This document shows positions 7,092-14,263 of a DNA stretch of 16,347 nucleotides, one piece after another. The position numbers were made by a program, and so were the translations under genes. Position 1 is the first letter of the stretch. The number at the start of each line of letters is the position of its first letter. The notes under the pieces were generated by a model, which had not been told where the DNA came from, made no database searches, and was given only the letters and a program-made list of their open reading frames with translations. Location: assembly GCA_937902055.1 (NCBI GenBank), contig CALGUJ010000281.1, positions 1 to 16,347 of the forward strand. The letters run 5' to 3'. This DNA is from an uncultured Pelolinea sp. Its GTDB lineage: Bacteria; Chloroflexota; Anaerolineae; Anaerolineales; Anaerolineaceae.

Positions 7092-8038
7092 AAATCCATC
7101 TCCGCTTCCACACCCTGCAAACGCAGGTAAATATCTTCCAGGGTCGCCTGTTGGGGAACCGCCGAATAGAGCGGAATTCCCGCCGAAACCAGGTTCGCGA
7201 TGACCACCGGGATCGTTTTTTCCGCCGCCAGGCGCAGCTCCCAACAAGCATCCGCAACATCGCGCGCTTCAAGCACACCTTCCAGCGCCCGGATTTTCAA
7301 CAGCAATTCCTGCGGCGGCAGCTCTCCAAAGCCAAGCTTAACGCGGATCTCGGAAGCGTAGCGCCTGCGCAATTCCTCCAGCGAACCGCAAGCGATCACC
7401 GATCCGGTTTTCATCACCGCCACGCGATCGCAAACCTGTTCAGCCTCGTAAAGCCGGTGGGTGCACAGGATCACGGAACGGTTCTCCTGTTTGCTGATCC
7501 GGTAGATCAACCCTTCCACCTGGCGCGCCGCCGCCGGGTCCATGCCCGAGGTGGGTTCGTCCAGGAACATCAACTCGGGGTCGTGCAGCAAGGCGCGCGC
7601 CAGCGCCAGGCGCTGCTTCATGCCCTTGCTATAGGTTTCCACACGGTCGTCAGCCCGATCGCGTAGTTCAAATAAATCCAGGTAATATGCGCCGCGCTCC
7701 GCGATCTTTTTAACCGGCATCCCCGCCAGCGAGCCGAAGAAACGCAGGTTCTGCCAGGCAGACAATCGCTCGTACAAAGCCGGTGTTTCCGTTAAAACAC
7801 CGGTTCGGCGGCGGATGAGCGCTCCCTGTAAAACCGGATCACAGCCCAACACGCGGCTTTGGCCGGATTGCGGCCGCAGCAAACCGTTCAAAATGCGAAT
7901 AGTGGTGGTCTTGCCGGCGCCATTTGGGCCCAACAATGCGAACACCTCGCCCTGATCCACCGCAAAACTCTGGTGATCCAAGGCCTTCGAGCCATTATAA
8001 GAAAAGGTAATGCCTTCGCAGACAATCACATGATCCAT
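7088..8038 (-). CDS. ABC transporter ATP-binding protein (ABC-2/NatA type)
   Basis: This 316-residue ATPase should power the permease encoded immediately downstream, with which it overlaps by 4 nt. Motifs in order are Walker A GPNGAGKTT (37-45), a Q-loop position reading VLTETP (E84 in place of Q, common in this subgroup), the signature YSKGMKQRL (136-144), Walker B LMFLDEPTSGMDP (156-168) and the switch histidine in CTH (H194). A C-terminal domain of about 90 residues ends in TLEDIYLRLQG, as in drug, ion or lipid exporters of this class. GAGGA at 8049-8045 on the minus strand lies 6 nt before the ATG. The gene diverges from pdxS across a region with two parS sites. A CATAAT (8113-8108, minus) could be a -10 element but has no good -35. 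The substrate cannot be told from sequence. Confidence 0.93.
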   Translation of the reverse strand: MDHVIVCEGITFSYNGSKALDHQSFAVDQGEVFALLGPNGAGKTTTIRILNGLLRPQSGQSRVLGCDPVLQGALIRRRTGVLTETPALYERLSAWQNLRFFGSLAGMPVKKIAERGAYYLDLFELRDRADDRVETYSKGMKQRLALARALLHDPELMFLDEPTSGMDPAAARQVEGLIYRISKQENRSVILCTHRLYEAEQVCDRVAVMKTGSVIACGSLEELRRRYASEIRVKLGFGELPPQELLLKIRALEGVLEARDVADACWELRLAAEKTIPVVIANLVSAGIPLYSAVPQQATLEDIYLRLQGVEAEMDL

Positions 8039-8087
8039 ATTCTGTCCTCAATTATTTACACGCATCCACATACGAACTGTCATGAAA

Positions 8088-8107
8088 AAGGTTTCACGTG
8101 AAACCTT
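8088..8107. promoter_or_regulatory. parS: parS site 1 (ParB/Spo0J binding palindrome)
   Basis: The 16-bp GGTTTCACGTGAAACC at 8090-8105 contains the full 14-bp parS core GTTTCACGTGAAAC. It extends to a perfect 20-bp palindrome at 8088-8107. Only the outermost T/A pair differs from the Bacillus subtilis consensus TGTTTCACGTGAAACA. ParB nucleates on such sites and spreads to drive chromosome segregation with ParA and SMC. Confidence 0.93.
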
Positions 8108-8125
8108 ATTATGTCCCATTTGCAT

Positions 8126-8143
8126 ATGTTTCACGTGAAACAT
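8126..8143. promoter_or_regulatory. parS: parS site 2, exact consensus (ParB/Spo0J binding palindrome)
   Basis: TGTTTCACGTGAAACA at 8127-8142 is identical to the 16-bp parS consensus and extends to an 18-bp perfect palindrome. Its centre is 37 bp from the centre of site 1. Both sites sit between the divergent ABC transporter and pdxS, upstream of the candidate pdxS promoter. Confidence 0.95.
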
Positions 8144-8157
8144 GCGGCGGGAGGGCC

Positions 8158-8188
8158 TTGAATCGGATTTTTTCCTTGGTGGTAGAAT
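8158..8188 (+). promoter_or_regulatory. Candidate extended -10 promoter of pdxST
   Basis: TAGAAT at 8183-8188 matches 5 of 6 bases of the -10 consensus and is preceded by TGG, giving an extended -10 (TGnTAGAAT). A weak -35, TTGAAT at 8158-8163, lies 19 bp upstream. The second parS site ends about 15 bp before the -35, so ParB spreading could affect this promoter. Confidence 0.5.
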
Positions 8189-8225
8189 AGACCTGCATAT
8201 CGCATTGATTTGGAGGTATTTAGGA

Positions 8226-9113
8226 ATGACAGCAGAAACAGGCTCCTTTACAGTCAAAAAAGGCTTAGCGCAAATGTTGAAAGGCGGCGTGATCATGGAT
8301 GTCGTCACTCCGGAGCACGCCCGCATCGCAGAAGAAGCCGGCGCGGCGGCTGTAATGGCGTTGGAACGCGTTCCGGCTGATATTCGCGCTCAAGGCGGCG
8401 TGGCTCGCATGAGCGATCCCGAGTTGATCATGAAGATCATGGACGCAGTGACCATTCCCGTGATGGCAAAAGCCCGCATCGGACATTTCGTGGAAGCGCA
8501 AATCCTGGAATCCCTGGGCGTGGATTATGTAGACGAATCCGAGGTGCTGACACCGGCTGACGAGGAACACCACATCAACAAGCACGCTTTCAAGATTCCC
8601 TTTGTGTGCGGCGCGCGCAACCTGGGCGAAGCCCTGCGCCGCGTGGGCGAAGGCGCTGCCATGATCCGCACCAAAGGCGAAGCCGGCACCGGCGACGTGG
8701 TTGAAGCCGTGCGCCATGCGCGCCGCGTGATGGGCGACATCCGCCATCTGACCACGCTCCCCGAAGAGGAAGTTATGGCTTTCGCGAAAGAAATCGGCGC
8801 TCCTTTCGAATTGGTCATGGAAACACGCCAGCTTGGCCGCCTTCCGGTAGTCAATTTCGCGGCCGGCGGTATCGCCACCCCGGCGGACGCCGCTTTAATG
8901 ATGCAGCTGGGTGTGGATGGCGTTTTCGTGGGTTCCGGCATTTTCAAATCCGGCGATCCGGCCAAACGCGCCGCCGCCATCGTTAAAGCCACCACGCATT
9001 ACCAGGACGCCAAAATTCTGGCCGAAGTCAGCCGCAACCTGGGCGAACCCATGGTCGGCCGCCAGGTCAACAGCATTCCCGATAACGAATTGATTGCCGG
9101 CAGAGGTTGGTAA
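8226..9113 (+). CDS. pdxS: Pyridoxal 5'-phosphate synthase, synthase subunit PdxS
   Basis: PdxS makes pyridoxal 5'-phosphate from ribose 5-phosphate, glyceraldehyde 3-phosphate and ammonia, using ammonia supplied by PdxT. The mature complex is a dodecamer of PdxS decorated with PdxT. The 295 residues match the usual length. It opens with [22 protein letters not shown], including D25. It has the Schiff-base lysine in MAKARIGHF (K82), the second active-site lysine in [10 protein letters not shown] (K150) and the phosphate-binding [11 protein letters not shown]...GVFVGSGIF barrel end. I start at the ATG at 8226, preceded by GGAGG (8212-8216) with 9 nt spacing. The in-frame ATG at 8142 lies inside the parS palindrome and would add 28 residues absent from the family. 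The partner pdxT follows after 3 nt. Confidence 0.97.
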   Translation: MTAETGSFTVKKGLAQMLKGGVIMDVVTPEHARIAEEAGAAAVMALERVPADIRAQGGVARMSDPELIMKIMDAVTIPVMAKARIGHFVEAQILESLGVDYVDESEVLTPADEEHHINKHAFKIPFVCGARNLGEALRRVGEGAAMIRTKGEAGTGDVVEAVRHARRVMGDIRHLTTLPEEEVMAFAKEIGAPFELVMETRQLGRLPVVNFAAGGIATPADAALMMQLGVDGVFVGSGIFKSGDPAKRAAAIVKATTHYQDAKILAEVSRNLGEPMVGRQVNSIPDNELIAGRGW

Positions 9114-9116
9114 TCC

Positions 9117-9695
9117 GTGAAAGTTGGTGTTTTAGCTCTGCAGGGTGCTTTCATCGAACACCAAAAAATTCTGGAAGGCCTGGGCGCAGAAGTAATGCAA
9201 GTGCGCCTGCCTTCCGATTTGGATGATCTGCAGGGTCTGATCATTCCCGGCGGCGAATCCACCACCATCGGCAAACTGGCTGTGGATTTTGACATGATGG
9301 AACCGCTGGTAGCGTTTTGCCGCTCGCACGCCGTATGGGGTACCTGCGCGGGCAGCATCTTTCTTTCAAAAGACGCCTCCCGCCAACAGCCTTTGCTGGG
9401 ATTGATGGATATCAAGGTCGAACGCAATGCCTTCGGCCGGCAGGTGGACAGCTTCGAGATCGACCTGCCGATCCCTTGCCTGAAGAAGGTGTCGCCGTCG
9501 GATGCACCCTTCCACGCGATTTTCATCCGCGCGCCGCTAATTGAGGAAGTCGGTAAAGGCGTTGAAGTTTTGGCCAGCCTGCAGGATGGCCGCATCGTGG
9601 CCGCGCAGGAAGACCGCTGGCTGGCAACCTCTTTCCACCCTGAATTAACGGCGGATGACCGTTTTCACCGCTATTTCCTGGAGATGATTCCATAG
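9117..9695 (+). CDS. pdxT: Pyridoxal 5'-phosphate synthase, glutaminase subunit PdxT
   Basis: PdxT is the class-I glutaminase that releases ammonia from glutamine for PdxS. Its 192 residues are normal. Landmarks are the N-terminal KVGVLALQGAF, the PGGESTT loop (44-50), the nucleophile C77 in WGTCAGSIF and the catalytic histidine and glutamate in FHPEL (H174, E176). The start codon is GTG at 9117, three bases after the pdxS stop. AGAGG (9102-9106) within the last pdxS codons serves as ribosome binding site, so the two subunits should be translated together. The sequence runs directly into the next gene with no terminator. Confidence 0.96.
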   Translation: MKVGVLALQGAFIEHQKILEGLGAEVMQVRLPSDLDDLQGLIIPGGESTTIGKLAVDFDMMEPLVAFCRSHAVWGTCAGSIFLSKDASRQQPLLGLMDIKVERNAFGRQVDSFEIDLPIPCLKKVSPSDAPFHAIFIRAPLIEEVGKGVEVLASLQDGRIVAAQEDRWLATSFHPELTADDRFHRYFLEMIP

Positions 9696-10627
9696 AAATC
9701 TCGACCGTCTCCCCGCTCGACCTGGCTACCCTCTTTCAACATCGCGATCAAATCCTCTGGCTGAACCTTGAACAATTGCTGCTGCATGGTTCAGCCAATT
9801 TATTTGCGCGTGTCGGCCTGGAGGCTTTGGTTGGCAGCGGCAACTGGTTCACTCAATCCTTGCGCGCCGGCACGCTGCGTTCCTGCGCGTATGGTCAGGT
9901 TGAAAAGAATCACCAGCGCGCGCGGATCAATTGGCTGCTGGTCCTCGACCAATCCAGTGATTCCGGCTGCCTGCGCATCATCGATAATCTGGCATTTGAA
10001 GCCGGTCTGCACGGCGCCAAGTTCCTGCTGGCCGGCGTGGAAAAGGATAGTGAGTTGTTCCCGCTGCTGCGCAGGGCCGGATTCTGTGTTTACGGCTGGG
10101 AGCGATTTTGGCGTATGAAACCTCTTCCCCGCAAATTTGCGGCGGACAAGCTGGGAGCCTGGGAAAAGCCGTCGGCAGAAGATGTGCACGAATACAACAA
10201 ATTCCGCAATAAACAACTTACGCCTGCTTTGCGCGCCATCGCTTCGGCTGACGGACGCATCCTGCCGGATTATATCCTGCGGATCGATCACGCCATCGCT
10301 GCTTATGCGGATGTCAAAGTCTTCGGAAATAAAGCGGTGCTCTACCCGGTATTGACCAATGATCTGAAAGACCAACAATCGATCCTGTTGTCCCTGGCGG
10401 CGCAATTGCCCGAAGTCATCCAGGTTCGCTACATTTCACAGAGCGGTGGCCAAGATGGGCTGGAGGGTGCGCTGGAGAACATCGCCGAAGCGGCCGCTGC
10501 CCGTCGGGAGCAAATGGTCAAATATTTCTCGATTGTTGAAAAAGTTCCCCTGGGTGTTCTGAACCATTCTTCCGAAAACAGCCATCCCGATCCGGTTGCG
10601 CCTTATGTTCATTCCAGCAAACTATAG
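9692..10627 (+). CDS. GNAT-like protein of unknown function with non-standard start
   Basis: I do not recognise a named gene. The central part (about 95-138) reads like a GNAT acetyltransferase core: RIIDNLAFEAGLHGAKFLLAGV, then DSELFPLLRRAGFCVYGWER, the A-G-x-x-G-A and R-x-x-G-F pattern of acetyl-CoA-binding proteins. The C-terminal half (about 165-300) is less clear. The frame is open from 9659. The peptide from ATA at 9692 (IEISTVSPLDLATLFQHRDQ...) has normal codon use and the look of this group's N-terminus, yet no ATG, GTG or TTG occurs before TTG at 9776. ATA at 9692 overlaps the pdxT TAG as ATAG and has GGAG 8 nt upstream. A conservative call is TTG 9776, giving 283 residues, and would cut off 28 plausible residues. 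Stop is TAG at 10625-10627. Co-transcription with pdxST is likely. Confidence 0.7.
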   Translation: MEISTVSPLDLATLFQHRDQILWLNLEQLLLHGSANLFARVGLEALVGSGNWFTQSLRAGTLRSCAYGQVEKNHQRARINWLLVLDQSSDSGCLRIIDNLAFEAGLHGAKFLLAGVEKDSELFPLLRRAGFCVYGWERFWRMKPLPRKFAADKLGAWEKPSAEDVHEYNKFRNKQLTPALRAIASADGRILPDYILRIDHAIAAYADVKVFGNKAVLYPVLTNDLKDQQSILLSLAAQLPEVIQVRYISQSGGQDGLEGALENIAEAAAARREQMVKYFSIVEKVPLGVLNHSSENSHPDPVAPYVHSSKL

Positions 10628-10652
10628 GATAATTTATAATAACAGTTTATCC
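10627..10652 (+). promoter_or_regulatory. Candidate promoter before the Ycf45-R3H gene
   Basis: A perfect TATAAT at 10635-10640 lies 42 nt before the next ATG, but the matching -35 position (TTCCAG, 10612-10617) is poor. The 6-bp inverted repeat GGATAA (10627-10632) and TTATCC (10647-10652) brackets the -10 and could be an operator. Chance cannot be excluded in this AT-rich gap. Confidence 0.35.
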
Positions 10653-10682
10653 GGGCATGATAATTGAGGTAATCATTCTAAA

Positions 10683-12311
10683 ATGACACAGCGTCGTATT
10701 ACAGACGACCTGCCGGCTTTACTGGCAGTTCTTCCACCCAAGTATGAAGATCAGGTGAAACAAGCCAACAACGCTGATGATTTATTGGAAATCATTCTGG
10801 ATCTTGGACGCCTGCCCATGGCACGTTACGTGGACAGGGAAGTGGAGATCAGCGACCGGGAAGTCTCCCGCACTGAGATCGACGAAGTCCTGAAACGCAT
10901 CGGCGAGTTCGACGCGGACAACCGCGCCGGTATCGAGCGCACCTTGCATCGTATTTCTGCTATACGCAATAAACACGGGGCCGTGGTCGGCCTGACCTGC
11001 AGGGTGGGGCGCGCGGTTTACGGCACCATCGATATCATGGAAGACCTGGTTGAGTCCGGCAAGAGCATCCTTCTGCTGGGCCGTCCCGGCATCGGCAAGA
11101 CCACCATGCTGCGCGAGGCTGCCCGCATCCTGGCGGAGAATTCGCGCGTGGTGATCGTGGATACCTCCAACGAGATCGGCGGCGACGGCGACGTGCCGCA
11201 TCCGGCTGTCGGCCGGGCGCGCCGCATGCAGGTGGCGCAGCCCTCCCTGCAGCACGAGGTGATGATCGAGGCGGTGGAAAACCACAATCCCGAGGTGATC
11301 GTGATCGACGAGATCGGGCGCGAACTGGAAGCCGCCGCCGCGCGCACCATCGCGGAGCGCGGTGTGCAATTGGTGGCCACCGCCCACGGCCGCACGTTGG
11401 AAAACCTGCTGCTCAACCCGACCCTCTCGGACTTGATCGGTGGCATCGAATCGGTCACACTTTCGGATGAAGAAGCCCGCCGCCGCGGAACGCAAAAGAC
11501 CGTTCTTGAGCGGCGCGCGCCGCCTACCTTTGATGTATTGGTGGAAATCCAGGAGCGCGACCGGCTGGCAGTGTACGAAGACGTGGCCGCCTCGGTGGAC
11601 GCGTTGCTGCGCGGCTATCCGTTGGAGCCCGAGATACGTTACCGTGACGAACACGACCAAATCCACATCCAAAAACCGGAAGCCCGCCCGCCGGCCAGCC
11701 AAACCAGCGCGCAGGGATTGCGGCGCTCGTTTCCCAACGGATTCAAGAACGGGCGAGAACTGGAAAAACAGTACGGCCAAAAATCGGCTGCCACGCTGAC
11801 CGAAGGAACAGGCGAAAAATTCGAATTGGCCAACAACCAGCCGCTGAAGCGGGTGGCAATCTACCCGTATGGGGTGGCGCGCAATCGCATGGAGCAAGCT
11901 TCCAAGCGGTTGGGTGTCCCGGTCAACCTGGTGCGCGATTTGCGCCAGGCGGAAGTGTTGGTCACTTTAAAATCCTATTACCGCAAACACCAAAAACCGA
12001 TCAGCATTGCGGAGGAACAGGGAATTCCCATTTACGTGCTGCGTTCCAATTCGACCAACCAGATCGAGCAAGCTTTTGTGGAATTGTACAACCTGAGTGA
12101 AACCCCCGGCAAAAGCATCAACCTGGAAGATATCAGCGCCCAAACCATGGAGGCCATCGAAGCCGTGCGTAACGGGCAGCACTGGGTGGACCTGCCCCCC
12201 GCGCCCGCGCGCGTGCGCCGTATTCAACACGAACTCGCGCGCCAGGCTGAATTCGTCTCCCATTCCTACGGGAAAGAACCCAACCGCCACGTGCGCATTT
12301 TCAGGGATTAG
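10683..12311 (+). CDS. Ycf45/SpoIIIAA-type AAA ATPase with C-terminal R3H domain
   Basis: This 542-residue protein joins a SpoIIIAA-like P-loop ATPase to a single-stranded nucleic-acid-binding R3H domain, the architecture of cyanobacterial and plastid Ycf45. An N-terminal helical region (about 5-100) leads into Walker A GRPGIGKTT (133-141), VDTSNEIGG (159-167) and Walker B EVIVIDE (204-210), followed by ATAHGRT. A variable linker (about 325-385) precedes a second conserved block with VAIYPYGVARNRMEQA and VLVTLKSYYRK. The tail has the R3H signature R-R-I-Q-H (512-516) and SHSYGKEPNRHVRIF. No other spoIIIA gene is nearby, so a role in sporulation is not implied; function remains unknown, perhaps acting on nucleic acid. 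GAGGT (10666-10670) is 12 nt before the ATG, rather far. tmk follows after 3 nt. Confidence 0.9.
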   Translation: MTQRRITDDLPALLAVLPPKYEDQVKQANNADDLLEIILDLGRLPMARYVDREVEISDREVSRTEIDEVLKRIGEFDADNRAGIERTLHRISAIRNKHGAVVGLTCRVGRAVYGTIDIMEDLVESGKSILLLGRPGIGKTTMLREAARILAENSRVVIVDTSNEIGGDGDVPHPAVGRARRMQVAQPSLQHEVMIEAVENHNPEVIVIDEIGRELEAAAARTIAERGVQLVATAHGRTLENLLLNPTLSDLIGGIESVTLSDEEARRRGTQKTVLERRAPPTFDVLVEIQERDRLAVYEDVAASVDALLRGYPLEPEIRYRDEHDQIHIQKPEARPPASQTSAQGLRRSFPNGFKNGRELEKQYGQKSAATLTEGTGEKFELANNQPLKRVAIYPYGVARNRMEQASKRLGVPVNLVRDLRQAEVLVTLKSYYRKHQKPISIAEEQGIPIYVLRSNSTNQIEQAFVELYNLSETPGKSINLEDISAQTMEAIEAVRNGQHWVDLPPAPARVRRIQHELARQAEFVSHSYGKEPNRHVRIFRD

Positions 12312-12314
12312 CTT

Positions 12315-12938
12315 ATGTTCATAACATTGGAAGGACCGGACGGCAGCGGAAAAACACTCCAGATTCATCTCCTGGAGGAATTCCTGACCGCCAGAGGATA
12401 CAAGGTATTTTGCGGTCGCGAACCCGGCGATACCTTTATTGGCGAGCAAATTCGCCAGGTCCTCATGGACCACCAAAACAAAAATATGCACCCGCGCACG
12501 GAAACCCTGCTGTTTTGCGCAGCCAGGGCTCAGTTGGTGGAAGAAGTGCTCAAACCTCATCTTGAGCAGGGCGACATCGTGCTGCTGGACCGCTACGCCG
12601 ATTCAACCATGGCTTACCAGGGTTACGGCCATCAATTTGACCTGGACCTGATCCGCAGCTTGCTCCATTTTGCCACCGGCGGCTTGCGGCCGAACCTCAC
12701 GTTCCTGCTGGATGTCGATCCGCAAACGGGTCTGGAGCGCCGCCAAAAAGGCGGGGGTGAATGGAACCGCATGGACGCCTACGTGCTACAATATCATCAA
12801 CGGGTCAGGCAGGGGTACCTTGAAATGGCGCAAGCCGATCCGCAGCGCTGGAAAATTGTGGATGCCAGCCGGCAGCCTGATGTGGTACAATCCGAACTTC
12901 GGGAGATATTATTATCATATTTATCTAATTTATCCTAA
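12315..12938 (+). CDS. tmk: Thymidylate kinase
   Basis: Tmk phosphorylates dTMP to dTDP with ATP, an essential step of dTTP synthesis. The 207 residues contain the P-loop GPDGSGKT (7-14), GREPGDTFIGEQIR (where the family usually has REPGGTP), the DRY motif in LLDRYADSTMAYQG that binds dTMP, and a lid with ERRQKGG before NRMDAYVLQYHQRVRQGY. The ATG is three bases after the upstream stop, with AGGGA (12303-12307) 7 nt before it, so translation is probably coupled to the Ycf45-R3H gene. The G-to-D change in REPGD and the F that follows are slightly atypical, but the rest is standard. Confidence 0.95.
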   Translation: MFITLEGPDGSGKTLQIHLLEEFLTARGYKVFCGREPGDTFIGEQIRQVLMDHQNKNMHPRTETLLFCAARAQLVEEVLKPHLEQGDIVLLDRYADSTMAYQGYGHQFDLDLIRSLLHFATGGLRPNLTFLLDVDPQTGLERRQKGGGEWNRMDAYVLQYHQRVRQGYLEMAQADPQRWKIVDASRQPDVVQSELREILLSYLSNLS

Positions 12939-12964
12939 ATACATTCCAGAAAGGCGAACTATCC

Positions 12965-14263
12965 ATGTCTAAGAAACTGATTCCTGTTTTTCTCCTTGTA
13001 TCAATCTTGATGGCCTCTTGCGGCGTCCTGGTCGATAAGGCCGAACCCACCGCGACTGTTGCACCGACCGCGGAAAGCGCGGCGACCGAACCCACCGCCC
13101 AGGCCACTCAGGCCCCCATCACCGACGCTGGCAATCCCTGCATTCCCTTCTCGGTTTTGAGTTATTCGCTGGCTTCACCCTACCCCAACCTGCCGCCCAT
13201 TACGGCGGAGGATTACGCGGTCGGCCCCGAAGACGCTGCTTTGACTTTCATCGTCTATACCGACCCGCAGTGCCCCTATTGCGCACAGATGGATCCGATC
13301 CTCGATCAATTCCAGGCCCTTTACCCGGACGATGTGCGCGTGGTCACACGCCTGTTCCCCCTGGTCAGTATTCATGATAAAGCCATGGCGGCTACCCAAG
13401 CTTTGGTTGCCGCGGGCCTTCAAGGCAAATTCAATGAACTGAGAAAATTCATCTTTGAACGCCAAAGACAGGACTTGAGCACCGACACTTCATTAACCGA
13501 AGCCGACTTCTGGGGCAGCCTGGCCGCCGCCGATTTTGAGAATTGGTTGAAGGAACGGGTGCCTGCTTTGGGCATCGACGCCGACCAGTTGCTGGCGGAC
13601 ATGAAAAGCGACGCTGTGGTGGCTAAAGCCCAGGCCAGCCTGGATTCTGCCATGACCATCGGCATCTCCGGCACACCCACGTTAATGGTCAACGGCTACC
13701 AATGGCCGGAAAACCAGCGCGGGATCGAAATCTTCTCGATCTACCTGCGCTTGATCAAGAATAAGGAGAACGAATTGGACGTGTGCCCGCCCAGCGTGGT
13801 CGATGCCGGCAAGAAATACACCGCCACCATCGAGACCACCCAGGGCGATATCCAGGTCGAACTGTACCCGGATAAAGCGCCGGTCGCGGTCAACAGCTTT
13901 GTATACCTGGCCGAGCAAGGTTGGTATGACAACCTGCCCATCATCGCCTCGGGCGATTTCGTGTTATCCGGCGATCCTTCCGATACCGGCTACGGAGGCG
14001 CGGGTTACGCCTTCCTGGACGAAAACAGCGGACTGGCTTTCGACCAACCCGGCATGTTAGCGGTTTACAGTGTCTGGCCTGGTTACGGCACCAATGGCTC
14101 AATGTTCTTTATCAACAAAATCGCATTGACCGACCAGGGCAACCGCACCATTTTCGGCAAGGTGACCGAAGGTTTGGACGTGCTGGACAAGTTCGAGATC
14201 CGCGATAACATTTTCAACGACGTCGTCGATAAAGTGCTCAAGGTTACGATCAACGAAGAATAA
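12965..14263 (+). CDS. Lipoprotein with DsbA-like thioredoxin domain fused to a cyclophilin domain
   Basis: This is a 432-residue exported protein. Residues 1-19 form a lipoprotein signal peptide (positively charged KK, hydrophobic core, MASC with C19 as the lipidated residue), followed by a Thr/Ala/Pro-rich linker (about 26-55). The first domain (about 80-270) is DsbA-like: FIVYTDPQCPYCAQM holds the C103-P-Y-C106 active site, and GISGTPTLMVNG supplies the cis-proline (P238). The second domain (about 285-430) has a cyclophilin fold: TTQGDIQVELYPDKAPVAVNSF, GDFVLSGDP, GYGGAGYAF, TNGSMFFI and FGKVTEGLDVLD. Its catalytic residues are mostly replaced (see findings). C59 and C274 are additional cysteines. 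A role in disulfide formation and protein folding outside the membrane is inferred. AAAGG (12950-12954) is 10 nt before the ATG, and the downstream gene overlaps by one base. Confidence 0.9.
   Translation: MSKKLIPVFLLVSILMASCGVLVDKAEPTATVAPTAESAATEPTAQATQAPITDAGNPCIPFSVLSYSLASPYPNLPPITAEDYAVGPEDAALTFIVYTDPQCPYCAQMDPILDQFQALYPDDVRVVTRLFPLVSIHDKAMAATQALVAAGLQGKFNELRKFIFERQRQDLSTDTSLTEADFWGSLAAADFENWLKERVPALGIDADQLLADMKSDAVVAKAQASLDSAMTIGISGTPTLMVNGYQWPENQRGIEIFSIYLRLIKNKENELDVCPPSVVDAGKKYTATIETTQGDIQVELYPDKAPVAVNSFVYLAEQGWYDNLPIIASGDFVLSGDPSDTGYGGAGYAFLDENSGLAFDQPGMLAVYSVWPGYGTNGSMFFINKIALTDQGNRTIFGKVTEGLDVLDKFEIRDNIFNDVVDKVLKVTINEE

Noticed and set aside
7092..7247. Upstream extension of the ABC permease frame to a start at 7247
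   Set aside because: The extra 52 residues are Gly/Pro-rich, lie wholly inside the ATPase gene in another frame, and precede a normal ATGA-coupled start at 7091.
8063..8071. Possible DnaA box (GCATCCACA) near the parS sites
   Set aside because: It matches only 7 of 9 bases of TTATCCACA and stands alone. I saw no cluster of boxes, so there is no support for an origin in this window.
8055..8083. Minus-strand promoter ATGACA-N17-TGTAAA for the ABC operon
   Set aside because: Its transcription start would fall inside the ribosome binding site of the ATPase gene, leaving almost no leader.
8142..8225. Upstream extension of pdxS to the ATG at 8142
   Set aside because: It would begin inside the parS palindrome, has no ribosome binding site, and adds residues not found in PdxS. 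GGAGG fits the ATG at 8226.
9656..9695. Programmed -1 frameshift fusing pdxT to the GNAT-like frame
   Set aside because: No slippery heptamer is present between 9659 and the pdxT stop, and pdxT ends at its normal family length.
10782..11897. 371-residue antisense ORF inside the Ycf45-R3H gene
   Set aside because: The sense strand carries Walker A/B and R3H motifs. The antisense product has only compositional features and no ribosome binding site that I can see.
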